12,564 nt of DNA from Actinomycetes bacterium (lineage in GTDB: Bacteria; Actinomycetota; Acidimicrobiia; Acidimicrobiales; Acidimicrobiaceae): positions 1 through 12,564 of the forward strand of contig JAKBGL010000022.1 in assembly GCA_021833085.1 (NCBI GenBank). Direction: 5' to 3'. The position numbers were made by a program, and so were the translations under genes. Below are positions 6,675 to 12,564 of this stretch, one piece after another. A model generated the notes under the pieces. The model did not search any database, was not told the DNA's origin, and worked only from the letters and a program-made list of their open reading frames with translations. Within the stretch, counting starts at the first letter, position 1; the number at the start of each line of letters is the position of its first letter.

Positions 6675-7139
6675 ATGAAGTCTCCTTTCAAAAAGAGTGG
6701 GAAAGACTCGATAAAGATCAAGCTACCCAAAGATGATAAGACTATCATCGCTGACTTTCTCATGCAGATCTCCAACTTGAGTACAACCGATCGGTCTCTC
6801 ACCTGGCGTCTCTACCCTCCCCTTTACTCAGACCCGGTCGAACAAGCAGAATATGACCTCAGCGAAGATGGTCAAGATCAAAGGCCAATTGAGATTTCAG
6901 CTTCTTTAGCGTCTAGCTCATCGCTTCTAATCGAAAAAGAAGTGCTGACTCTCCAAGAAGCCAACTCTTTGCTTCAAGACCTAAATAGGTCGAGGTTAGT
7001 TATCGCCGAAATCGTTGGAGTAAAAGACGATCTGTTCGACCCGACTCAGTTACCTTCCGACGAACTAAGGTTTATATCTGACGTTTATAGCTATTTAGGG
7101 TGGATTGTTTCCGAGCTTACTGAGGTTATGACAGGCTGA
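6675..7139 (+). CDS. DUF2017-family protein, clpS neighbour
   Basis: A 154-residue soluble protein of unknown function. The N-terminus is short and basic (KSPFKKSGK). The R-L-Y-P-P-L-Y-S-D-P-V-E-Q-A-E-Y segment (46-61) is the hallmark of DUF2017, and the C-terminal helix with S-Y-L-G-W-I-V-S-E-L is where that family has its terminal helix. It starts 6 bases after clpS stops, so the two are very probably co-transcribed. In other actinobacteria DUF2017 genes stand in the same position. A role with ClpS in protein degradation is inference from context only. ATG 6675 has no strong ribosome binding site. Confidence 0.8.
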   Translation: MKSPFKKSGKDSIKIKLPKDDKTIIADFLMQISNLSTTDRSLTWRLYPPLYSDPVEQAEYDLSEDGQDQRPIEISASLASSSSLLIEKEVLTLQEANSLLQDLNRSRLVIAEIVGVKDDLFDPTQLPSDELRFISDVYSYLGWIVSELTEVMTG

Positions 7140-7195
7140 TCCTTTCCGCAGGAGTGCCACCCAACTACATAATTGAATAGGAACTCCATTAAATA

Positions 7196-8812
7196 ATGCA
7201 ACTTTCTTCGTATGTAAACCTGCAAGATAGCTACCTAGTGCTACCAAGGTATCAACTGGACGTCGATCACCTTGGTCGACTATTTAACTCCGTCGATCTA
7301 GATACTGCAACAAAAGTCCTGCGGGCCGGCGGAAAAGTAACGCTTCCATCGCAGTCGCTCATAGATTACGAAGTCTTAGCGGCCCTCGGCAACGGGGGGA
7401 ATCTATTTGTATTTTTGAGTGACAGTGCCTCTATTAAGCTAAGTGACAGTGTCGAGTTTAGTTTTAAAGAGCTCCCCACAAGTGAATGGCTCCTAAAGAT
7501 AAATCGGGCTCTACCAGTATTTCGGAGGGCTCCGGGAGAGGCTCCCGTATCATCTCCACTTTTTATACTTCAATCAACTGGGGAAGTGGAACCCATAGCG
7601 TCAGTGAACATAAAGATGGTAGATCATCTCGTGAGTTGGCGAGCTTCAGTTGGTCAAGGAACTATTCACGTATTTGGCTTCGACTTTAGGTCCCTAACGT
7701 ATGCAAATGAAGAGATCCGATACCTCATCGAGACTTACCAGAGTTTAGGAACCGATCGAGTCAAGCCATTTGGCGTCTCTGTAGTGGGATATGGACCTTA
7801 TGGTGGCATGGGACAGTTTCACGGAAATGCGGTCAATAACACGCCAGGGCTCCAGTTCGTCGCCGCCGTCGACCCTAATCTCGAAAGGAGATCCGCCGCA
7901 GAGAGAGAGTTCCCAGGGGTAACAAGTGTCGCTCACCATCGTGAAATACTAGAGTCAAGCGAAGTTGAGGTCGTCGTGGTAGCAACGCCACCCTCGACTC
8001 ATTTTGCAATCGCTCTTGAGACGCTTACAGCAGGAAAACACGTTGTGCTGGAGAAGCCGATGTGTCTAACTGTCGCCGAAGCTGACCAACTAATTGCCGC
8101 GGCGGCACAGAACAATCTTGTACTGACGGTTAACCAGAACCGTCGCTGGGACCAAGATTTTAGGGCTCTTCGGAACATTATCCATCGTGGTGAAGTCGGT
8201 GAAGTGTTCAATATCGAAACCTTCGTTGGCGCATTCGATCATCCCTGCAGAGCCTGGCACTCCGATACAGACATCTCAGGTGGGGCTGCCTACGATTGGG
8301 GAGCACACTACATCGACTGGACCCTCTTGCTCTTTGACGAAGCTCCTAGCTCCATAAGCGCAATTGGACACAAAAGAAAATGGTTTGAGGTGTCGAATCT
8401 TGATCAAATTACGATCAGCATGAGATTTTCAAATGGTCGCGAAGCTACATTCATTCAGAGCGACCTAGCCGCTGTGAGAAAGCCTAAGTTTTATATTCAA
8501 GGCACCGAGGGGACTATCGTCGGAGAGTACAGACCGATCTCGAAAGAATCAGTGTCGCAACAAGATGGTTACGTAGTGGAGTCCTATCACTTCGCTGAGG
8601 CTCCTTCTAGTTTGAGACTGACAAAGTACGAAGGTCCCGGCACACTTAGCTACCGTACAGTTGCATTACCCAAGCCTCAGCGTTTTGGATTTTGGCAAAA
8701 CTTTGCAGACCACATCCACTTAGGTTCCCCTTTAGAGGTCAACTCAGCTCAAGTAAGAGAGGTCATAGCAGTACTTGAGGAAGCCCACAGAGCCACAACG
8801 GCGGCCTCATGA
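7196..8812 (+). CDS. Gfo/Idh/MocA oxidoreductase with an extra N-terminal GATase/ThuA-like domain
   Basis: A 538-residue protein, about 190 residues longer than ordinary family members. Residues about 193-536 form a Gfo/Idh/MocA dehydrogenase: Rossmann motif G-Y-G-P-Y-G-G-M-G (198-206), V-D226 ending strand 2, V-V-V-A-T-P-P-S-T-H (260-269), E-K287-P with the catalytic Lys, and G-G-A-A-Y-D367-W-G-A-H371 with the catalytic Asp/His. It should oxidise or reduce a sugar-type alcohol with NAD(P). Residues 1-190 look like a class-I glutamine-amidotransferase or ThuA-type fold: V-L-R-A-G-G-K-V-T-L (41-50), G-N-G-G-N-L-F-V-F-L (65-74) and V-G-Q-G-T-I-H-V-F-G-F-D (152-163), with no Cys nucleophile. The ATG at 7196 has only a weak AGGA upstream. 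Its stop overlaps the next start as ATGA. The substrate is unknown; the N-terminal call is tentative. Confidence 0.82.
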   Translation: MQLSSYVNLQDSYLVLPRYQLDVDHLGRLFNSVDLDTATKVLRAGGKVTLPSQSLIDYEVLAALGNGGNLFVFLSDSASIKLSDSVEFSFKELPTSEWLLKINRALPVFRRAPGEAPVSSPLFILQSTGEVEPIASVNIKMVDHLVSWRASVGQGTIHVFGFDFRSLTYANEEIRYLIETYQSLGTDRVKPFGVSVVGYGPYGGMGQFHGNAVNNTPGLQFVAAVDPNLERRSAAEREFPGVTSVAHHREILESSEVEVVVVATPPSTHFAIALETLTAGKHVVLEKPMCLTVAEADQLIAAAAQNNLVLTVNQNRRWDQDFRALRNIIHRGEVGEVFNIETFVGAFDHPCRAWHSDTDISGGAAYDWGAHYIDWTLLLFDEAPSSISAIGHKRKWFEVSNLDQITISMRFSNGREATFIQSDLAAVRKPKFYIQGTEGTIVGEYRPISKESVSQQDGYVVESYHFAEAPSSLRLTKYEGPGTLSYRTVALPKPQRFGFWQNFADHIHLGSPLEVNSAQVREVIAVLEEAHRATTAAS

Positions 8813-9816
8813 ACGCCGCAACACCGATTAGGTTTGGCGTAATTGGAGCGACAAGCCACGTAGCACAGATAGGCGTAGTTCCAGCGATTTTGAATTCTCG
8901 ATTTGCAACACTAAAGGCTGTCTCCTCGCGAAGTTATAAAGACGAATCCCAAGGAGTTTTAGGAGTACGCAACTACTCCAACTACGTTGATCTCCTGCAA
9001 GACAACGAGGTCGATGCCGTTTATATAGCACTTCCAAACCACCTACATCTTGAGTCCGTACTTAAGGCTCTTGACTCAAACAAGCACGTCCTTTGCGAAA
9101 AACCGATGGCAATCTCTGAGTCCGACTTCAATTTGATGAGAGGTACTGCTTCAAAGCGTTCGCTAGTGCTCGCAGAGGCTTATATGACGGCGTATCATCC
9201 ACGACATCGTTTGGCACTTTCATTAGTTGAAGGAGCTGACTTCGGCGAAGTACAGACTATCTATTCAACCTTTTCAGGGATGTTAAAGCCGCTGTCAGGA
9301 TATCGAATGAACTTACACGAAGGCGGAGGATCTCTATGGGATATTGGGGTCTATGCCCTGTCCCCAGTACTGAAGATTCTTGGACCCACACCACAGCAAG
9401 TGTCCTTTAGGGCGGAAAGGGCGGAAAGTTCGGGTGTAGACCTTCGGACAACGATGGTAGTTGACTATCCAGAGAACCAGGTTGCCTTTGTGCACACTTC
9501 ATTTATTTCATCGGAAAGTCAACTTCTGAAAGTAATCGGATCCAAGCAATCAATTGAGATTCAAAGGGCATGCACACCTAGTTCGAGCGATATAGAGATC
9601 ATGATCAGCGATACTAAAGGTCAGTTGAGTCACCTAACCTCAACATCCAAAGGGCCTTATGACGCAATGATAGACGACTTTTCAACTTCGCTTTTACAAG
9701 GACTGACGCCGCTTTGGAGTCTAGAGGATTCATTAACCACTTTACGAGTGATAGAGCGCCTACATAGTGAACCGAACTGCCTTTTGGATCGAGTGGTCGT
9801 TTCCGGGTTTCTATAA
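8809..9816 (+). CDS. Second Gfo/Idh/MocA oxidoreductase
   Basis: A 335-residue, full-length family member. The Rossmann motif is G-V-I-G-A-T-S-H-V-A (10-19), then A-V-S-S-R-S (37-42), V-Y-I-A-L-P-N-H-L-H (71-80) and C-E-K98-P with the catalytic Lys. The catalytic segment is E-G-G-G-S-L-W-D178-I-G-V-Y182, with Tyr instead of His, as in the glucose-fructose oxidoreductase, xylose dehydrogenase and dihydrodiol dehydrogenase branch. A basic residue after strand 2 (S-R-S-Y-K) suggests NADP. Its ATG overlaps the stop of the preceding dehydrogenase (ATGA), so the two are translated together and may act in sequence on one substrate, for example oxidation then reduction of a sugar. That pairing is inference. 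Confidence 0.88.
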   Translation: MNAATPIRFGVIGATSHVAQIGVVPAILNSRFATLKAVSSRSYKDESQGVLGVRNYSNYVDLLQDNEVDAVYIALPNHLHLESVLKALDSNKHVLCEKPMAISESDFNLMRGTASKRSLVLAEAYMTAYHPRHRLALSLVEGADFGEVQTIYSTFSGMLKPLSGYRMNLHEGGGSLWDIGVYALSPVLKILGPTPQQVSFRAERAESSGVDLRTTMVVDYPENQVAFVHTSFISSESQLLKVIGSKQSIEIQRACTPSSSDIEIMISDTKGQLSHLTSTSKGPYDAMIDDFSTSLLQGLTPLWSLEDSLTTLRVIERLHSEPNCLLDRVVVSGFL

Positions 9817-9878
9817 CAGGAGTCGAATTCTGCAAAGAAAGTTAGGAACATGTTCACACTAAAAAAGGTTTTAAAAAC

Positions 9879-10745
9879 GTGGAATCAAACTATCTCACAT
9901 TATCTAATGGCTTACGCTTGCATTATCTTTGGGGAGCGGGCGAAGGCCCAGCGATTCTCATGTTACATGGTCTTGCCTCAAATGCAAAGATGTACGTAGA
10001 TGTCGGAGAGAGGCTCCAAAAGGCGGGCATGAAGGTCGTATCTCTAGATCAAAGAGGACACGGACAATCCGACAAACCTGAAACTGGATATGACTATGAT
10101 ACATTTGTTAGCGACATACATGAGTTTTTATCGGTGATGGTGGCTAACGGGACATTGACGAAGCCCATACTTCTAGTTGGGCAATCTTTTGGATGTTCGG
10201 TGGTAGAAAACTACTCTCTTCGGTACCCATACGAGGTGAAGGGAATCGTCCTAATAGACGGTGGCTATCGCTCTTTAAAACGTGACTTCCCCACATGGAA
10301 AGAGTGTGCCGCTACATTGTCACCTCCAGTCCCTAAAAGACAGAACTTTGAGTCCTTATCTAAGATGCTCGACGGCTATCTGGCGGAGTTCCCGATCAGC
10401 GCTATAGACGGTGCTTTAGCTAACTTTACCGAAGATGAAAATGGTTTTATGAAGGCCAACCTTCCACGACATCTCCACATGAAAATTCTCCACGAGCTTT
10501 GGAAGCAGTCGCCGGAAGATATATTTCCTAGTCTGAGCGTTCCATTCGTCTTTGTAACCGCAATCAACAGAGATATTCACGAACCTGAAGTAAAAAAAGA
10601 TGCCGTGGCCGAGCTTCGGAGATCTTCCAACGTCGCTTCCTCCGAATATTGGATAACTGGTCATCATGACCTCCATGCACAACACCCAGTAGAGGTAACC
10701 GACATTATCCTAAATGAGTTAGCGCAAGGAGTGTTTGCACAGTAA
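9879..10745 (+). CDS. Alpha/beta hydrolase
   Basis: A 288-residue soluble alpha/beta hydrolase of ordinary length with no signal peptide. Visible are the oxyanion-hole segment L-H-G-L-A-S (29-34), D-Q-R-G-H-G-Q-S-D (57-65), the nucleophile elbow G-Q-S103-F-G (101-105), a possible acid D127 after strand 6, and the catalytic His in G-H262-H-D-L-H near the C-terminus. A lid region lies about 130-215. It would cleave an ester or similar bond; family members range from esterases to C-C hydrolases, so no substrate is named. The GTG start has AAAGG 11 bases upstream. It lies 62 bases after the second dehydrogenase and overlaps the next gene by one base, pointing to shared transcription. Confidence 0.87.
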   Translation: MESNYLTLSNGLRLHYLWGAGEGPAILMLHGLASNAKMYVDVGERLQKAGMKVVSLDQRGHGQSDKPETGYDYDTFVSDIHEFLSVMVANGTLTKPILLVGQSFGCSVVENYSLRYPYEVKGIVLIDGGYRSLKRDFPTWKECAATLSPPVPKRQNFESLSKMLDGYLAEFPISAIDGALANFTEDENGFMKANLPRHLHMKILHELWKQSPEDIFPSLSVPFVFVTAINRDIHEPEVKKDAVAELRRSSNVASSEYWITGHHDLHAQHPVEVTDIILNELAQGVFAQ

Positions 10746-12094
10746 TGACGCAACAAGCAGCGACACGTCACCAAGGCACGCTATGCGTGATGGGGTCTGG
10801 AGAGACGGCCCCAACGATGGTAAAGGTTCATCGATCGCTGCTGGATTTTTCTCAGCGCGACTCCGTCGAGCCTCTTTATAGTGTTATTGATACACCCTAT
10901 GGTTTTCAGGAGAACGCAGACGAACTCTCCCAAAAAGCTCTTGAATACTTTCGAGTGTCTCTAAATAAAAGCTTCAAAGTCGCATCACTACGGTCACTAA
11001 AGCAAGTAGGAGGATACGAGCAGGACGTATTTTATGATCAGCTGCAGCGTTCTCAGTATCTATTTGCTGGACCTGGGAGTCCCACGTATGCATTAAGGGT
11101 CTGGGAAGAGTTGAGCTTGGGATCGTTACTATCGAAAATCCTGCTCGAACCTAAGGTCGTCACGTTTTCATCGGCGGCTGCGTTAACCCTAGGTAGTTTC
11201 ACATTACCTGTTTATGAAATATACAAAGCCGGGGAACAAGTTCGATGGGAAGTGGGGCTTGGACTTTTTGAAAAACTATTTGCTCTAAAAGTAGCAGTTA
11301 TTCCTCACTTCAACAACCAAGAGGGTGGCACTCACGATACGAGATACTGTTACATGGGCGAGCATCGCATCAAGATCCTCGAAAACGCCTTGCCAGACGA
11401 TGCCTTTATCTTGGGAGTAGATGAGCACTCCGGGGTCATCTTCGATCTTGCAGCTAGAAATGTCGAGACGGTAGGGATTGGCACAGTAACCCTACGAAAG
11501 CACGGCAACACAACGCAGATTCCCTCGGGGGAAAAGATGGATATTGAGACGTTCCTCAACATTACATCTTCAATGTCAACCTTCCTTCCTCGCGCCAAAA
11601 CTCAGAGTTCGGGTTTTGATACAGGCGCAGATCGCGTCACTTTAGAGACCACGGACACCGCTCGAACCTCAACAGCCTCCGATCCTTTAGAAGCAGAACT
11701 CATACGTCTGAAGAAAGACTTCGAAGCTGCGATCGATATATCAAACTTCGAGGAGGCCTCTAAAAAGATTTTGGAGCTTGAATCGACGTTAACGGAGTGG
11801 TCAACCGACACCTTGCTCTCGGACTTCGATAAGCAAGGAAGGGCTCTCCTTCGAAGCATGGTCGTTCGTCTCGGATCCGAAGCCGCATCTAAATCCCTCG
11901 ATAAATCTTTTTTGCTAGCACCATTTATCGAGTTTCTATTGAAGGAGCGCTCAGTAGCACGCTCTGCAAAGAACTTTACAAAGTCCGATGAGATTCGAGA
12001 TTTCCTAGTACTTAGTGGAATTGATATTCAAGACTCGCCTCAAGGAACTTCATGGTCTCTAAGAGACGCTATAGTGTCTTCTACAGATAACTAA
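10745..12094 (+). CDS. S51/GATase-like domain fused to a CysRS-like C-terminal domain
   Basis: A 449-residue protein with two parts. Residues about 10-255 form a peptidase S51 or type-1 glutamine-amidotransferase-like fold: V-M-G-S-G-E-T-A-P (15-23), F-A-G-P-G-S-P-T-Y-A (107-116), the elbow F-S-S-A-A-A (141-146) holding the likely nucleophile Ser142/143, I-P-H188-F-N with G-G-T-H-D-T-R (194-200), and G-V-D-E-H-S-G (224-230). After a Ser/Thr-rich linker (about 285-313), residues 314-440 resemble the tail of cysteinyl-tRNA synthetase: R-S-A-K-N-F-T-K-S-D-E-I-R-D-F (406-420) then G-I-D-I-Q-D-S-P-Q-G-T-S-W (425-437). No HIGH or KMSKS motif is present, so it is not an active synthetase. It overlaps the hydrolase stop as TAATG. 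Its reaction is unknown. Confidence 0.8.
   Translation: MTQQAATRHQGTLCVMGSGETAPTMVKVHRSLLDFSQRDSVEPLYSVIDTPYGFQENADELSQKALEYFRVSLNKSFKVASLRSLKQVGGYEQDVFYDQLQRSQYLFAGPGSPTYALRVWEELSLGSLLSKILLEPKVVTFSSAAALTLGSFTLPVYEIYKAGEQVRWEVGLGLFEKLFALKVAVIPHFNNQEGGTHDTRYCYMGEHRIKILENALPDDAFILGVDEHSGVIFDLAARNVETVGIGTVTLRKHGNTTQIPSGEKMDIETFLNITSSMSTFLPRAKTQSSGFDTGADRVTLETTDTARTSTASDPLEAELIRLKKDFEAAIDISNFEEASKKILELESTLTEWSTDTLLSDFDKQGRALLRSMVVRLGSEAASKSLDKSFLLAPFIEFLLKERSVARSAKNFTKSDEIRDFLVLSGIDIQDSPQGTSWSLRDAIVSSTDN
12055..12075 (+). promoter_or_regulatory. Possible -10 and small hairpin upstream of tRNA-Glu
   Basis: TATAGT (12070-12075) inside the end of the preceding gene is placed about 21 bases before the tRNA, where a -10 element could sit. 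GTCTC-TAA-GAGAC (12055-12067) just upstream is a small perfect inverted repeat. No good -35 is seen. The tRNA may instead depend on read-through from the upstream gene. Confidence 0.25.
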
Positions 12095-12096
12095 AT

Positions 12097-12172
12097 GCCC
12101 CCATCGTCTAGTGGACTAGGACGTCGCCCTTTCACGGCGGTAACACGGGTTCGAATCCCGTTGGGGGTGCCA
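12097..12172 (+). tRNA. trnE: tRNA-Glu (anticodon UUC)
   Basis: A 76-base cloverleaf with encoded CCA. The acceptor strands are GCCCCCA (12097-12103) and TGGGGGT (12162-12168), followed by discriminator G12169 and CCA. Pair 1-72 is a G-U wobble. The anticodon stem is TCGCC/GGCGG (12124-12128, 12136-12140) around loop CTTTCAC with anticodon TTC (12131-12133). The T arm is ACGGG-TTCGAAT-CCCGT (12145-12161). It begins two bases after the stop of the S51-like gene. Charged with glutamate, it serves translation and could supply tetrapyrrole synthesis if glutamyl-tRNA reductase is present. Confidence 0.97.
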
Positions 12173-12256
12173 CCACTTCTAGCGGTCCTCCATTTTTTGA
12201 CGAGTAAACCTCCCCAAAAGCTGTAGATGAGCAAATTTACCAAAACTTCCCCGCCG

Positions 12257-12275
12257 ATGACGTGTGATACGTCAT
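12257..12275. repeat. Palindrome ATGACGT-N5-ATGACGT inverted
   Basis: ATGACGT (12257-12263) and ACGTCAT (12269-12275) are exact reverse complements around GTGAT. The size and symmetry suit a dimeric transcription factor site. No adjacent gene start is apparent. Confidence 0.6.
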
Positions 12276-12437
12276 GGGATTGGATACAGCCTTGCAACTC
12301 CAATATTTCCATAAACCTATGCCTCCAAGAGAGCAAGGTTCATGAGCGTCCAACGGCAGTACTCAGATCTACAATTTCTCTAAAGACAGAGGTGCTTTCG
12401 CACTTAGGGTCCACCGCGTGAAAACACTTGACTAATC

Positions 12438-12469
12438 TGGCCCCAGTGCAGTTGAGGTATTTGGCCCCA
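12438..12469. repeat. Two direct copies of TGGCCCCA, possible mobile-element end
   Basis: TGGCCCCA occurs at 12438-12445 and 12462-12469, 24 bases apart in register. A weaker relative, TGTCCCACTTT, is at 12544-12554, close to TGGCCCCACTCT of the second copy. Iterated short repeats of this sort occur at ends of IS21-family elements, but no transposase is visible before the window stops, so the mobile-element reading is a guess. Confidence 0.35.
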
Positions 12470-12495
12470 CTCTCGCCCGTGCATATATAACGGCT

Positions 12496-12527
12496 GACTT
12501 AGACACAGATAGCTGTAACTCTAAGTC
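12496..12527. repeat. 32-base two-part stem-loop
   Basis: Outer arms GACTTAGA (12496-12503) and TCTAAGTC (12520-12527) are exact reverse complements; inside them ACAG (12505-12508) pairs with CTGT (12513-12516) around ATAG, with asymmetric bulges of 1 and 3 bases. No T run follows on either strand, so it is unlikely to be an intrinsic terminator. Confidence 0.6.
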
Positions 12528-12564
12528 CCCCACCAATATGAGTTGTCCCACTTTACGAGCAGGA

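Larger units (their letters stand above)
12173..12564. other. Stretch of ~390 bases without a convincing gene
   Basis: No frame in this stretch shows a recognisable protein; the longest open frames are short and compositionally arbitrary. T6 at 12193-12198 follows the tRNA by 20 bases but has no convincing stem in front of it. The stretch holds a 7-bp-arm palindrome, two TGGCCCCA repeats and a 32-base stem-loop, listed separately. An ATG at 12538 is open to the window edge (M-S-C-P-T-L-R-A-G), too short to judge. Confidence 0.7.

Noticed and set aside
7533..7547. CGGGAG-AGG-CTCCCG hairpin inside the first dehydrogenase gene
   Set aside because: A 6-bp stem is expected by chance in a window of this size, and no regulatory context is apparent.
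12181..12198. T6 run after the tRNA as a Rho-independent terminator
   Set aside because: No convincing GC-rich stem precedes the T run.
12091..12336. 81-residue minus-strand frame over the tRNA
   Set aside because: Its C-terminal part (P-N-G-I-R-T-R-V...) is the usual spurious translation of the antisense of a tRNA T arm and anticodon region.
12227..12421. 64-residue plus-strand frame after the tRNA
   Set aside because: No recognisable domain, no ribosome binding site, and arbitrary composition; it is treated as chance.
1..12564. CRISPR array, prophage or toxin-antitoxin module
   Set aside because: No regular repeat-spacer pattern, no phage structural or integrase genes and no small toxin/antitoxin pair could be seen.

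Overview
The window looks like a chromosomal segment of an actinobacterium of moderate GC (near 50% by eye), possibly of the class Acidimicrobiia. The reasons are a SenX3/RegX3-type two-component pair, a clpS gene followed by a DUF2017 gene, an ABC exporter pair directly upstream of an actinobacterial-type heme A synthase, an S51-like protein with a cysteinyl-tRNA synthetase tail, and frequent GTG/TTG starts with weak Shine-Dalgarno sequences. The class-level assignment is inference.

Layout. At 1-1203 (+) lie the last 13 codons of a sensor histidine kinase, its RegX3-like OmpR/PhoB response regulator, and a Fur-family metalloregulator. At 1222-2115 (-) lie sdhD and sdhC, the two membrane anchors of succinate dehydrogenase, plus a probable unannotated 41-residue membrane peptide ORF overlapping the sdhC start; sdhA and sdhB are not here. 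serS follows at 2162-3490 (-). It diverges, with only about 25 bases between start codons, from an ABC-2 export pair (ATPase 3516-4433, permease 4459-5190) and ctaA (5256-6302). Then come clpS (6381-6668) and a DUF2017 gene (6675-7139).

The least ordinary part is 7196-12172 (+): a Gfo/Idh/MocA dehydrogenase with an extra N-terminal domain of about 190 residues, a second Gfo/Idh/MocA protein overlapping it by ATGA, an alpha/beta hydrolase, and a fusion of an S51/class-I-glutamine-amidotransferase-like domain with a CysRS-like C-terminal domain (TAATG overlap with the hydrolase). A tRNA-Glu(UUC) gene begins two bases after that stop codon. The compact spacing suggests one transcription unit, perhaps handling sugar or sugar-derived conjugates; no substrate can be named from sequence.

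The last ~390 bases (12173-12564) hold no convincing gene. They contain a 7-bp-arm palindrome, two copies of TGGCCCCA, and a 32-base imperfect stem-loop with perfect outer arms; the end may be the edge of a mobile element, but that is speculative.

How the genes fit together: most of the first 7 kb is housekeeping and respiratory function (phosphate-type signalling, metal regulation, succinate dehydrogenase anchors, heme A for cytochrome oxidase, serine charging, N-end-rule proteolysis). The 7.2-12.1 kb cassette is accessory-looking metabolism. All assignments come from reading motifs; no database search was run.
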